Shown here piece by piece: positions 1 to 9,008 of a stretch of DNA of 43,164 bases; within the stretch, counting starts at the first letter, position 1, and each line of letters starts with the position of its first letter. Origin of the DNA: Bacteroidota bacterium (GTDB lineage: Bacteria > Bacteroidota > Bacteroidia > Bacteroidales > VadinHA17); NCBI GenBank assembly GCA_029552825.1, contig JAKPDL010000217.1:1-43164 (forward strand), given 5' to 3'. The translations under genes and the position numbers were made by a program. The notes below the pieces were generated by a model. It was given only the letters and a program-made list of their open reading frames with translations, did not search any database and was not told the origin of the DNA.

Positions 1-131
1 TCCAAGATATCCTGCATCATGGAAGGTTTCATGGTAGATAGCATCTGGCGATCCATGTAATTAAGCAAAGCCACTCCCCATAAAAGGGCAACAACAAGCC
101 ATGGGTACCAGGGTTTCTCTTTAAAACGCAT
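1..131 (-). CDS. nanT: MFS permease, N-terminal 43 codons only (probable sialic acid transporter NanT)
   Basis: Reading the minus strand from an ATG at 131-129 gives an open frame to the window edge. It begins MRFKEKPWYPWLVVALLWGV and continues into ALLNYMDRQMLSTMKPSMMQ. A first membrane helix followed by NYMDRQ is typical of the anion:cation symporter branch of the major facilitator superfamily, which includes hexuronate and sialic acid permeases. The start lies 12 nt downstream of the epimerase stop codon, so it is probably the distal gene of the same operon. In Bacteroides fragilis the permease follows the lyase and epimerase in the nanLET operon. The substrate is inferred from these neighbours, because the rest of the protein is outside the window. 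Confidence 0.7.
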   Translation of the reverse strand, partial: MRFKEKPWYPWLVVALLWGVALLNYMDRQMLSTMKPSMMQDIL

Positions 132-143
132 CAGGAATTCAAT

Positions 144-1322
144 TCAATTTTTCGCTTTTATTTTCTCAATTGTTTTCCATATCTGATACAATCCACGAGG
201 AACATGGTAACATCCTTTCCATTTACCTCCTTTTAAAGGAATCAATACTTCTCCCCTCCTGTCCAGATATCCCCACCATTCACCGTATCTGGGATCAGGA
301 AAATGTGACCATACATACTCGTGAAGCTTTATAAACCATTTTAAGCAATCCTCGCTCCCTGTATAATAATAACCTTTAATCAAACTAATAAGTGATTCAA
401 TATGTACCCACCATAGTTTCTGATTCCACTCCAGCTGCTGAAGAGGATATCCTCTCAAATCCATAAAATAATAAATTCCGCCATATTCTCTATCCCATGC
501 CATCTCAAGAGTATTAAGAACTATTTTTACAGATTTTTCTGAAAGTTGTTTATCATTATTTAATTCAGCAATATCCATTATAAACCACATTGCTTCTATA
601 CCATGGCCGGGATTTATTAATCTTCCTTCAAAGGTATTTGAAAAACTTCCGTCAGCACAAATGTTCTCTCTTATAATTCCAGCAACAGGATCATAAAATA
701 ATTCCATAATATTTTTAACATTTTTATATGCTAATTCATTCCTAAAATCCTGACTTATTAATTCGTCCATGATTAATATTAAATTACACAGGATCATAGG
801 AATAGAAAGGTTTTTTAAGTCACGGGTATCCCTTATGGATTTATTATAAATACCCTTTGGATTATCCAATCTTTTCAGTATGTTATTAAATGTATATGTT
901 GCTATTCTTTTGTATTTCTCTTTACTTGTGGCTTTATACAACTCTGCAAAAGCCATTGCTGCAAAACAATCAGAAAAAATATTGTATGGTGCAACAAGAG
1001 GTTTGCCTTCTCTGGTAAGTGAAAAATACCAGCTACCAGATTGATCTCTGCCATATTTTGTTAGAAATTCAGCACCATCTTCAGCAATCTTAAGCCAATT
1101 ATGTTTCTTTTCTACATTATTATATAGAAATGAAAACATCCATATTTGTCTGGCCTGGAGCCAAACAAATTTATCTGTATCGTAAACCTTGCCTTCTCTG
1201 TCGAGGCAAGTTAAAAAACCTCCATATTGATGATCAATAGAAAAATTCTCCCAAAATGGAATCACCTTGTCCAGAAGTTCATTTTTATATTGTTCTGAAA
1301 GTTGTTCCAGTTTTTTTTTCAT
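144..1322 (-). CDS. nanE: AGE-family N-acetylmannosamine/N-acylglucosamine 2-epimerase
   Basis: This 392-residue protein belongs to the N-acylglucosamine 2-epimerase (AGE/RnBP) family, an (alpha/alpha)6-barrel that interconverts ManNAc and GlcNAc. The visible family motifs are the [10 protein letters not shown] stretch (about 56-64), [11 protein letters not shown] with His240, LWWVHIES (303-310) and the C-terminal [11 protein letters not shown] with His373. The two histidines correspond to the catalytic acid/base pair of the family. No signal peptide is seen, so it acts in the cytoplasm. The start is 2 nt after the lyase stop codon, which indicates tight co-transcription. It should convert ManNAc released by the lyase to GlcNAc without phosphorylation, as in the B. 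fragilis nanLET pathway; E. coli uses a ManNAc-6-P epimerase instead. Other AGE members act on glucose, mannose or cellobiose, but the position beside nanL makes ManNAc the best assignment. Confidence 0.88.
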   Translation of the reverse strand: MKKKLEQLSEQYKNELLDKVIPFWENFSIDHQYGGFLTCLDREGKVYDTDKFVWLQARQIWMFSFLYNNVEKKHNWLKIAEDGAEFLTKYGRDQSGSWYFSLTREGKPLVAPYNIFSDCFAAMAFAELYKATSKEKYKRIATYTFNNILKRLDNPKGIYNKSIRDTRDLKNLSIPMILCNLILIMDELISQDFRNELAYKNVKNIMELFYDPVAGIIRENICADGSFSNTFEGRLINPGHGIEAMWFIMDIAELNNDKQLSEKSVKIVLNTLEMAWDREYGGIYYFMDLRGYPLQQLEWNQKLWWVHIESLISLIKGYYYTGSEDCLKWFIKLHEYVWSHFPDPRYGEWWGYLDRRGEVLIPLKGGKWKGCYHVPRGLYQIWKTIEKIKAKN

Positions 1323-1324
1323 AA

Positions 1325-2251
1325 TTATATTTTACTAAATAAGTCATCCATTTCAAGATGTTCTATGTCTTTTAAGAATTCGACATATTTGCTTTCAACC
1401 ATATTTTTTACAGGCATTCTGAATTTTCCGCAATCGATACCAATGTATTTCATAAATACTTTACCAGTTGCAATACCTCCATATTTATTTAGGAGCTTTA
1501 TCAGATTAATTGACTTATGTTGTAAATTTCTTGCGGATTCAATATCCCCACTGTTAAATGCCTCAATAAGTTTATGATACAGTGGTGCAGCATAATTATA
1601 TGTACTTCCTACAGCACCTTTACAACCCAGTATAAGTGAGGATAAGAGACATTCATCTCTTCCCCACAACAAGTCATATTTTTTATTATTGTAGTTGAGA
1701 CATTCTAAAAAATCCATAAAGTCTTCATGAGTAAATTTTATGCCTGCAAAATTTGGGAGCATAACAGAAATTTTTTTAAGAAATTCAAACATACTGAAAT
1801 TTATTCCTGTAAAAGCAGGGATGTGGTAATAATATACAGGCATACCTGGTATCGCCTCACCGATTTTAGCCACATATTCAGCCAGATTATCAATATTACA
1901 TGGTTTGAAGAAATAAGGGCCAATAATTGCAACTGCTGATAATCCAATCTCATATGAATGAATTGCATTTTCAATACATTCCTTATAAGATGTACCTCCT
2001 ACCAGGTTGATTATTCGTACTTTACCTCCATCTCTTAAGCATTTTGCCCAGTTTTCTGCATTAATTTGCTTCTCTTTTTGTGTGAGTGAAGCTCCTTCAC
2101 CGGTTGTACCGTTAATAAATGCACCAACTATACCATTTTTTTCCAGGAATCTATAGTATTTCGGGATTAATTCAGTATTAAGATTATCATTTTGATCTAA
2201 TGGGGTAAATGGTGCTGCAACCAAACCTTCGTATTTATTTATCGTTATCAT
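1325..2251 (-). CDS. nanL: N-acetylneuraminate lyase (sialic acid aldolase)
   Basis: This 308-residue class I aldolase of the DapA/NanA superfamily cleaves N-acetylneuraminate to ManNAc and pyruvate. The substrate-carboxylate loop GTTGE is at 48-52. The catalytic tyrosine lies in [10 protein letters not shown] (Y142, just before HIP). The Schiff-base lysine is K172 in GIKFTHEDF. The YHIPAFTG wording is closer to NanA and animal NPL than to dihydrodipicolinate synthase. Length is normal and there is no signal peptide. The gene sits between the sialidase (113-nt gap) and the epimerase (2-nt gap), all on the minus strand, which supports sialic acid over other keto-acid aldolase substrates. The ATG at 2251 is the natural start. 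Confidence 0.9.
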   Translation of the reverse strand: MITINKYEGLVAAPFTPLDQNDNLNTELIPKYYRFLEKNGIVGAFINGTTGEGASLTQKEKQINAENWAKCLRDGGKVRIINLVGGTSYKECIENAIHSYEIGLSAVAIIGPYFFKPCNIDNLAEYVAKIGEAIPGMPVYYYHIPAFTGINFSMFEFLKKISVMLPNFAGIKFTHEDFMDFLECLNYNNKKYDLLWGRDECLLSSLILGCKGAVGSTYNYAAPLYHKLIEAFNSGDIESARNLQHKSINLIKLLNKYGGIATGKVFMKYIGIDCGKFRMPVKNMVESKYVEFLKDIEHLEMDDLFSKI

Positions 2252-2364
2252 AGGATACTAGTTTAAATCTGATAGTAAAAAAATCAAAAATTGTTACAAT
2301 AATCCAAATGAAAACTAATTCGATAAAAGTATAATGTTAATTGAAATTAAATATAACTTTTAAT

Positions 2365-3966
2365 TTATTTTATTCCCAATATATCTCTAATTGGTATTTT
2401 TTGAAAAAAAAGATCTTTTTTACCCTCGTAAATAATTCCTAATGTTTCTTTATCAATGAGAGTAAGGCATGAGTATCCAAAACATTCCGGACTATAAAGT
2501 TCAACCTCATATTCAGAAGGCCATGTCACTCCTTCATCAAGGCTTGCTTTAACAGTAATATTTTTTCTTTCTGTTCTGTTGTTGGGATTTGAAAAAAACA
2601 GAACTCTTACAATTTTTCCTTCGATATCAAGATCTGCAGATATAAGGCTAGCCATACAAACTGGTTCTGGAAGAGCATTATTTGATGAAGGGTGCATAAT
2701 CCATGTTTCACCAAGATCGTATGTAATTGCAACAGATCTTCCATTATTATAATCTTTTGCCGTTCTATTGCCATTATCCCGCATATTTAACATTATGCTA
2801 CCATCAGAAAGCTGTACACATTGTGCTTCTGTAGTATTAGCTTTGGCTCCCTTTCCAATGTTCCATGTATTACCATGATCTTTCGAATAAATTATTGTTG
2901 ACCATGGCATGCCTGTAGCATCTCTAAATTGTGCAGGAAAAACGAGGGTACCATCCTTTAATGTTATTCCACGTCCTGGACCCTGCAGAAGTAATCGCCA
3001 TTCAGGATCTTTTACCTGATTTGTAATATTTATTACTTCAGACCAAGTTAATCCATCATCTTCACTTCTTACCATTATTAATTGTCCTGTAACAGTAGGA
3101 TCCAGACCAGGTCCGGATGAATTCCATGCAAATTGATCAGGAAAGCCATGGAACCATAACGCCGCAACCCATATAGTACCTGTAACCTCATCTACGAATA
3201 TACAAGGGTCACCAACTCCATTTTGTTCCTGAGGTTTATCTCCCCAGTTGTTCATGTCAATAATTATTTTCATCGGTTCCCATGTCTGTCCACCATCAGT
3301 ACTTCTACTCATTCCAATATCAATATCTCCCTGAAGATCTTTACTGTTATTTCGCCTTACATCATAAACGGCAATCAATGTACCTTTTTTCGTTGTAACA
3401 AGACCAGGTATTCTGTAGGTGTCAACGCCCTCCTGCCCTGCACTTCGCAAGATTTTAGCAAATCTAATTAATTGATTATCTGATCCCGGATTAACAATTA
3501 AATTAGAATTATCACTGAAAACAAATGTTACATTTTCAATTTTAATTATAGACGTCAGATCTGCTTCTTTTTTAGCTTCAAAACCAATGATAAATTTATT
3601 TTCACCAGAATTAAGTTTTAAATTTCCACTGAGTAATGTTTGTTTAAATAATGATGAGGTTCTATCGAACAATTCATAATTAATAGTATTTCCAATTTTA
3701 ACTTCATGCAAAACATATACTGATTTTAAAGACAACAATGAACTGCTGCTGGTAAAGGATATAATAACTTTTTTTACCTTATGCGAAGAATTAGAACCTG
3801 AAACATTAAATTTAATTATGATCAGATCATTTTTTTCATAGTTGGTAAATATTGGTTTTATCTCATAAATAAATTCAGGCATTGAAATAATCCAATCCTG
3901 TTTTGGACTATGATTACATTTTGATATTAAGATTAATAAACTTATAAATATGAATGTTGATTTCAT
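2365..3966 (-). CDS. nanH: Exo-alpha-sialidase (GH33), secreted or surface lipoprotein
   Basis: This 533-residue sialidase removes terminal sialic acids from glycoconjugates. Residues 1-17 form a hydrophobic signal followed by Cys17, but Lys at -1 makes the lipobox atypical, so anchoring is uncertain. Residues about 30-165 form a beta-rich N-terminal domain like those preceding BNR sialidase propellers. The catalytic six-bladed propeller starts with YRIPGL (R185 of the Arg triad) and the likely acid/base D202 in AVYDVRR. Asp boxes are seen at 222-229 (STDGGQTW), 301-308, 361-368 and 475-482, with a weaker one at 415-422. Further likely active-site residues are E380, R396, R464 and the nucleophile Y498 in FGYSCL. 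It lies between susD and the lyase gene, so it should supply the substrate for the rest of the operon. Confidence 0.9.
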   Translation of the reverse strand: MKSTFIFISLLILISKCNHSPKQDWIISMPEFIYEIKPIFTNYEKNDLIIIKFNVSGSNSSHKVKKVIISFTSSSSLLSLKSVYVLHEVKIGNTINYELFDRTSSLFKQTLLSGNLKLNSGENKFIIGFEAKKEADLTSIIKIENVTFVFSDNSNLIVNPGSDNQLIRFAKILRSAGQEGVDTYRIPGLVTTKKGTLIAVYDVRRNNSKDLQGDIDIGMSRSTDGGQTWEPMKIIIDMNNWGDKPQEQNGVGDPCIFVDEVTGTIWVAALWFHGFPDQFAWNSSGPGLDPTVTGQLIMVRSEDDGLTWSEVINITNQVKDPEWRLLLQGPGRGITLKDGTLVFPAQFRDATGMPWSTIIYSKDHGNTWNIGKGAKANTTEAQCVQLSDGSIMLNMRDNGNRTAKDYNNGRSVAITYDLGETWIMHPSSNNALPEPVCMASLISADLDIEGKIVRVLFFSNPNNRTERKNITVKASLDEGVTWPSEYEVELYSPECFGYSCLTLIDKETLGIIYEGKKDLFFQKIPIRDILGIK

Positions 3967-3996
3967 ATATAATTGAGAATTATAAATTATCTAAAT

Positions 3997-4044
3997 AAGC
4001 AAAAGTTGCTCACAATATTAAAAATATCGAGGCAACTTTTGCTT
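3997..4044 (-). promoter_or_regulatory. Intra-operon stem-loop between susD and the sialidase gene
   Basis: The arms AAGCAAAAGTTGC (3997-4009) and GCAACTTTTGCTT (4032-4044) are perfect 13-bp inverse complements. The 22-nt loop contains a second small inverted repeat (ATATT 4015-4019 / AATAT 4023-4027). No strong T-run follows on the minus strand, so it is not a clean intrinsic terminator. Its place just after susD suggests an mRNA-processing or partial-termination element that keeps susCD transcripts more abundant than the downstream catabolic genes. That role is inference. Confidence 0.55.
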
Positions 4045-4082
4045 TCCTAAACTAAACCAACCTGATGACGAGTTTAACATTA

Positions 4083-5579
4083 TTAATCCTCATATCCTGG
4101 CGTCTGAGTAAGAAGCGGATTCCTTCCCAGCATATCTCTGGTAAGCGGATAAAGCAATTTATATGCATCGGTTGCAGGATTAAGGTATTTATTATTTGCA
4201 AAAACCCAGTTATCCCCTGCACGCCTCAAATCCCACCACCTCTTACCTTCAGCAATAAACTCGTACAACCTTTCATCGAGAATTACCGCTATATTTTGTT
4301 CTTTGGTACCATTCACATATTCATGACCGGGGAATTTATTGCCGTAAGCTCTTTGTCTGATGAGATTAATATAATAAGATGGATCTTCACCAAGCAAGTT
4401 TTTTGCTTCAGCCATCAACAGAATTACATCTGCAAATCTGTAAATAGGAACATCATCTGCCATTACTTGTGATCCTAGATTAACTGTACCCCAAAACTTT
4501 CTAAGCAACGATGCCACATAATTTGTTCCGTTAGGGTTTTTATAAAGCCTTATAAAAGTAGCATCGTTCCGTGTATCATCAAAATCATTCCATTTAGTTA
4601 ACAACTCGGTTGAAGGACCGTTTCTGTTACCACCATTGACAACTATGTTTGTTGTAGTTCCACCATCTCTGGTGTAAAGATTTAAAATATCATTCTTACG
4701 TGCGGTGAAATTTCCAAAAATATTTGAAGCCTGGTCAATTTCATACGAAAGTGCAAAAATAATTTCCTTATTATTTTTGTTTGTGTATGAGAAAACATCA
4801 GCAAACTTAGGCAACAATTGAAAAGTTGACGTTTGATTAATTACACTCTGGAGTGACTGTGTCGCTGTTATATAATCCTCATTCCCTCCGTTCATATGTG
4901 TGCCTGACCAGATGTAAACATCTCCTTTCAATGTAAGGGTTGCAGCTTTTGACCAATAAATTCTTTTATTGTTCAGAAAAGTGTTGTCATCTCCAAAATA
5001 TTCAAGTGACTTCTCAATATCTCCTTTTATTTGTTTCATTACTTCGCTTACAGGACTTCTTGGAATATATAGATTGTCAAAATCTATTTTTGTTGTAGGT
5101 TCTAGTACAATCGGAACGTCTCCCCATGTTCTAAGCATTGTATAATATATAAATGCCCTTATTCCATAAGCCTGACCTAATAAATAGTTCTTATTCTTTT
5201 CATTTGTAAACGGAACATCTGGTACATTTTTAATAATATCATTCACAAGATGCAAATAAGTGTAAAATCCAGCCCAATTTTGAGCAAAAGAGGGAACTTT
5301 TGTTGTCGAAATATCCTGCTGAATAACTTCCAGATCGAAACATGTTTCAATTGTATTACCGCCCCATATGTCACTTCTTATCTCACCAAGATACCATAAG
5401 TTACTATAATAATTCCTTAAGTTTGCGTGTAATGCAACTTGTGCTGCTTTTGCACCATCTTCGGAATTCCAGAAACTGCCGTAACCAAGTGAACTTTCAG
5501 GTTTTAACTCCAAAATTTTTTCACAAGACGTTAAAACAGTTACTACAATTATTAGCAGATAAATTAATTTCCTTTTCAT
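4083..5579 (-). CDS. SusD/RagB-family surface glycan-binding lipoprotein (NanU-like candidate)
   Basis: This 498-residue lipoprotein has signal MKRKLIYLLIIVVTVLTSC with a good lipobox (LTSC, Cys19). It is SusD-like throughout: the N-terminal SusD domain has the family YGSFWNSEDGA region, and the C-terminus has ILLMAEAKNLLG, INLIRQRAYG and RRWWDLRRAGDNW-type signatures. SusD proteins cap the extracellular face of the SusC barrel and deliver ligand to it. The gene follows susC after 36 nt. Because the next genes are a sialidase and sialic acid catabolic enzymes, the likely ligand is sialic acid or a sialylated glycan, as in the NanO/NanU system of Tannerella forsythia. That substrate is inferred from context, since SusD sequences do not reveal ligands directly. 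Confidence 0.92.
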   Translation of the reverse strand: MKRKLIYLLIIVVTVLTSCEKILELKPESSLGYGSFWNSEDGAKAAQVALHANLRNYYSNLWYLGEIRSDIWGGNTIETCFDLEVIQQDISTTKVPSFAQNWAGFYTYLHLVNDIIKNVPDVPFTNEKNKNYLLGQAYGIRAFIYYTMLRTWGDVPIVLEPTTKIDFDNLYIPRSPVSEVMKQIKGDIEKSLEYFGDDNTFLNNKRIYWSKAATLTLKGDVYIWSGTHMNGGNEDYITATQSLQSVINQTSTFQLLPKFADVFSYTNKNNKEIIFALSYEIDQASNIFGNFTARKNDILNLYTRDGGTTTNIVVNGGNRNGPSTELLTKWNDFDDTRNDATFIRLYKNPNGTNYVASLLRKFWGTVNLGSQVMADDVPIYRFADVILLMAEAKNLLGEDPSYYINLIRQRAYGNKFPGHEYVNGTKEQNIAVILDERLYEFIAEGKRWWDLRRAGDNWVFANNKYLNPATDAYKLLYPLTRDMLGRNPLLTQTPGYED

Positions 5580-5615
5580 GATTACTATAAATTTAAATTT
5601 AAATTAATCCAACTA

Positions 5616-8600
5616 TTAAAAAGTTACATCCAATCCAAAAGTATAAACCCTTGGAACAGGATATCTTCCAATATCTATTCCTCCCTGTTCAGGAGCCGGG
5701 CCTGAATATTTTGTAAAATACTTAAGATTTGATCCTGTAACATATATTTTTAAATTTTTGATATATTCTTTCAAAATTGTCGAAGGTAAATTATAACTTA
5801 ACGTAACTTCCCTAAGGCACAGGTAATCACCTTTTTCCCAGTATCTTGAATTTTGGCGGGGTTGATGTATAGCGCCATGATTATATCTAGGGTCTGTTAA
5901 ATCAAAACGTGGAACATCTGTATATCTATTTTCAGGTGTCCAAGATTCAAGCACTTCAGTTGTAGAATTCTGAGATCCCTGTACCTGTGTAATACCTCTG
6001 ACTCTTATATAACTATGTATTAAATGACCTATTGCATAATCAGTTCTTATAAACAAAGAAATATTTTTCCAGGAAAGGGATGAAGTAAATCCACCCATTG
6101 CTGAAGGTGTAGTCCGACCCACGAAAATTCTGTCCCGATAATCAATAGTATCATTCTTATCAATATCAAGCCATGCAGCATCACCCGGAAATCTAACAGT
6201 TCTTGCATTCGATGGATAATACATATCAACACGGGTTGCATGTTCTGCTACAGCTGCATCATCAGGATACACATATTCCATTTTATGAGCATAAACCTCA
6301 TCTAACCCTACTCGTTTGCCTTCCTGTAAACCACCTACCCAGACAACCTTTCCTGATTTCGGGTCAAATATCTGGGTTCCCCCCTGACGATTTCTTTCAA
6401 GACCGTTATCAGGTAATTTTACTACATAATTCTTTACAGTATAGAATGTTGCACCTATATCCCAGCGTACACCTTTGTTTATTACATTTGCTTTCATCTC
6501 GAGTTCAAATCCCTTGTTCCTCAGTACTCCGTTGTTTGTGGTAATCGATGAGAACCCAGTTTCAAACGGCAAATTATATGAGGCCAGTTTATCCTTTATA
6601 TCCCTGATGAAATAGTCTGCAATTAAATTAATACGGTTTTCAAATAAGCCTAAATCTACACCAACATCAAAAGTTACAGAACTCTCCCATTTAAGATTAA
6701 GCAAAGGCAGTGCGTTGTTATAATATCCTTTTTCATTATTATATATGCCTGTCAGAGCATAACCTCCAAATGCACCGAAATCCGACAGATTGTCAACATT
6801 TCCGTTCACACCATAACTCACCCTTGGTTTAAAATTGTTAACATATCTGCTTAATAAAGAATTCTTGAAAAAGCTCTCATTATGGAGATTCCATCCTAAT
6901 GAAATACCTGGGAAAAAGCCCCACTTATTTTCCGGAAGTTTTGAAGATCCGTCATATCTGAAATTTATGTTTACCAGGTATCTGGTATTAAAATCGTAAG
7001 TAATACGCCCAAGTATTGACAGAATTCTTGTTGCTGTAGTGCTTGAAGTTGGAACTCCAGAAGCCTCAGAGCCTGCATTCATTGTGTATATCAGATCTGT
7101 AGGGGAATTTTTTGTTGCCGCATACATATAAAAAGAATAATAATCATAATATTCTCCACCTAGTAATAAATTAAGATGATGATTTGCTCCAAAGGTATTT
7201 TTGTAGTTTAACAGAACATTATACTGTTGAGTTAGTGAACGTGAGTAGCTGGCACTTGCAATTCTGGCTGTGTTGAGACTTCCTCCTGAATAATATGATT
7301 TATTGAAAGATTCTCGATTTAGATGAACTGCAAATAAATTGCCTTTTAAGGTCAAGTTAAATCCTGGCAATATCTCATAATCGAGGTTGACACCTCCTGT
7401 TATTCTTTGTTCCAAACTTTTACGCAAAAATTTATCTTTATAATAAAGGGGATTCCCTATTGAAGTATTTACCCATGGATTGAGAGATCCATCAGAATTA
7501 TATATTCTTGCAGTTGGAGCAAATCCGGCTGCTCTTTCAAAAATTTGATTATAGCTGCCTTCATCATCAGTAAGGTAAGGATATTTAGGTGAGGAATGCG
7601 TGAAATTAAATATTGAATTTACAGATAATTTATTACTCAATTTATAGGAACTATTAAGATTTGCTGTAAATCGTTTAAGTTCCGAGCCAAGCACAATGCC
7701 CTGATCATATATATATCCAAGACCCAGAGAATAAAGTCCTTTATCATTTCCTCCCGAAAAAGAAATATGATGATCACTAAGATAACTATCCTGGTAAATA
7801 AGTTTTGAAAGATCTCTGTCTTGAAAAAGAATAGTATCATTTGGATTTATTGGGTCAATCATCCACTGCCATTCAGGATCATTAAGATATTGGCGGTTTT
7901 CTGATGTAACACGCTGTGTCGTAAATACTGAATTAATCATATTACCCCCGGTGCCCCAGCCAATTGAGGGTGACGTTGCAAAACCATCGAAATTAGTTTT
8001 TCCGGTTGTTGCTTTATAGTTCATTAAACCTAACCTGTTGTAATAAATATAATCCCTTGCGTTTAGATATTCATATGTTTCCCTCATGTAATTCCTTCCA
8101 TATTTATATGAATAATTTATCTCCGATTTTTGAACTTTTCCTTTTTTTGTTGATATAAGGATTACACCATTTGCTGACCTTGCGCCATAAATAGCAGTTG
8201 CTGCAGCATCCTTAAGAACATCTATTGATTCAATATCTTCAGAGTTCAAACCATAAAGTGAACTTACAACACCATCAACAATTACAAGCGGTGCTGAACC
8301 TCCACTCCAATCTGTACCACCACGGAGTAATATTTGAGGAGTCTGACCGGGCTGACCTGATGTGGTTGTCACTCTTAAACCTGCAATTGTTCCCTGCAAT
8401 GCGGTACCGACATTTGTGCGAGGAGCGTGCTCCAGTACTTTTGTATCAAGTTTTGAGACTGAAGTAGTCATAATTGATCTGGATTGTTCTCCATATCCAA
8501 CTACTACAACTTCCGACAACATCTGCACATTTTCCTCAAGAATTACATCAATTGATGTTCTATCATTTATTGGTATCGATTTTGGAAGATAACCAATAAA

Positions 8601-8831
8601 TGAAAAATCCAGGTATGCTACTTCTGATGGAACATTAATCTTATAACTTCCATCACCATCTGTCATTACACCAATAGTAGTGCCCTTTGCTACTACATTA
8701 ACGCCGCCAAGCGGTTGTCCATTGCTTGCACTTATAACTCTTCCGGTAATGAGTTTCTGTGCAAAAATGCCGTTGCTTAATAAAATACTCAATGTTATTA
8801 AGACAACTTTTAAAAAAACTTTATTTCTCAT
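5616..8831 (-). CDS. SusC/RagA-family TonB-dependent outer-membrane transporter (NanO-like candidate)
   Basis: This is a 1071-residue TonB-dependent receptor. Residues 1-25 are a signal peptide ending GIFAQ. Residues about 26-100 form a carboxypeptidase-regulatory-like beta domain (ITGRVISASNGQPLGGVNV). A TonB-box region with EVVVVGYG follows at about 107-114. The plug domain carries the SusC signatures LQGTIAGLRV, LLRGG, PLVIVDG and DVLKDAAATAIYGARSANGV. The remainder is the 22-strand barrel, ending GLDVTF with a terminal Phe. It imports ligand captured by the SusD partner using TonB/ExbBD energy. It is the first gene of the minus-strand operon, and a dyad at 8851-8870 lies in its 5' untranslated region. 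Sialic acid or a sialoside is the inferred cargo. Confidence 0.94.
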   Translation of the reverse strand: MRNKVFLKVVLITLSILLSNGIFAQKLITGRVISASNGQPLGGVNVVAKGTTIGVMTDGDGSYKINVPSEVAYLDFSFIGYLPKSIPINDRTSIDVILEENVQMLSEVVVVGYGEQSRSIMTTSVSKLDTKVLEHAPRTNVGTALQGTIAGLRVTTTSGQPGQTPQILLRGGTDWSGGSAPLVIVDGVVSSLYGLNSEDIESIDVLKDAAATAIYGARSANGVILISTKKGKVQKSEINYSYKYGRNYMRETYEYLNARDYIYYNRLGLMNYKATTGKTNFDGFATSPSIGWGTGGNMINSVFTTQRVTSENRQYLNDPEWQWMIDPINPNDTILFQDRDLSKLIYQDSYLSDHHISFSGGNDKGLYSLGLGYIYDQGIVLGSELKRFTANLNSSYKLSNKLSVNSIFNFTHSSPKYPYLTDDEGSYNQIFERAAGFAPTARIYNSDGSLNPWVNTSIGNPLYYKDKFLRKSLEQRITGGVNLDYEILPGFNLTLKGNLFAVHLNRESFNKSYYSGGSLNTARIASASYSRSLTQQYNVLLNYKNTFGANHHLNLLLGGEYYDYYSFYMYAATKNSPTDLIYTMNAGSEASGVPTSSTTATRILSILGRITYDFNTRYLVNINFRYDGSSKLPENKWGFFPGISLGWNLHNESFFKNSLLSRYVNNFKPRVSYGVNGNVDNLSDFGAFGGYALTGIYNNEKGYYNNALPLLNLKWESSVTFDVGVDLGLFENRINLIADYFIRDIKDKLASYNLPFETGFSSITTNNGVLRNKGFELEMKANVINKGVRWDIGATFYTVKNYVVKLPDNGLERNRQGGTQIFDPKSGKVVWVGGLQEGKRVGLDEVYAHKMEYVYPDDAAVAEHATRVDMYYPSNARTVRFPGDAAWLDIDKNDTIDYRDRIFVGRTTPSAMGGFTSSLSWKNISLFIRTDYAIGHLIHSYIRVRGITQVQGSQNSTTEVLESWTPENRYTDVPRFDLTDPRYNHGAIHQPRQNSRYWEKGDYLCLREVTLSYNLPSTILKEYIKNLKIYVTGSNLKYFTKYSGPAPEQGGIDIGRYPVPRVYTFGLDVTF

Positions 8832-8850
8832 AAAATCAATTTTTTAAAAA

Positions 8851-8870
8851 TATGTATTATGTATTACATA
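8851..8870. promoter_or_regulatory. Candidate operator: 20-bp dyad upstream of susC
   Basis: TATGTA (8851-8856) and TACATA (8865-8870) form a perfect inverted repeat around an 8-nt centre, and 16 of 20 positions are symmetric overall. The centre also contains a direct GTATTA repeat. It begins 20 nt upstream of the susC ATG and overlaps the start site predicted from the -7 element at 8874-8881. The divergent GntR/FCD gene is the obvious candidate binder, because this family uses short dyads of this size. Binding is inferred. Confidence 0.5.
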
Positions 8871-8873
8871 AAG

Positions 8874-8881
8874 CAAATTTA
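8874..8881 (-). promoter_or_regulatory. -7 promoter element for susC operon
   Basis: The plus strand reads CAAATTTA, so the minus strand reads TAAATTTG, an exact match to the Bacteroidota -7 consensus TAnnTTTG. No TTTG is found at the expected -33 position (about 8902-8905, A-rich), so the promoter may be weak or activator-dependent. Transcription would start near 8866-8869. Confidence 0.5.
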
Positions 8882-9008
8882 AATAAATATTTTTTAAAAA
8901 AAAATTTTTTGCCACATTTTTTATATATTTACAATCATTCTTATTAAGAAATTCACATTATAATATTGTTTAGATCAAAGTTTTGACTATCCAAATGTTG
9001 AATAAAAT

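Noticed and set aside
8969-8990. Weak dyad around AAAGTTT before the regulator gene
   Set aside because: Only about two thirds of positions match and most are A/T; the site at 8851-8870 is much better.
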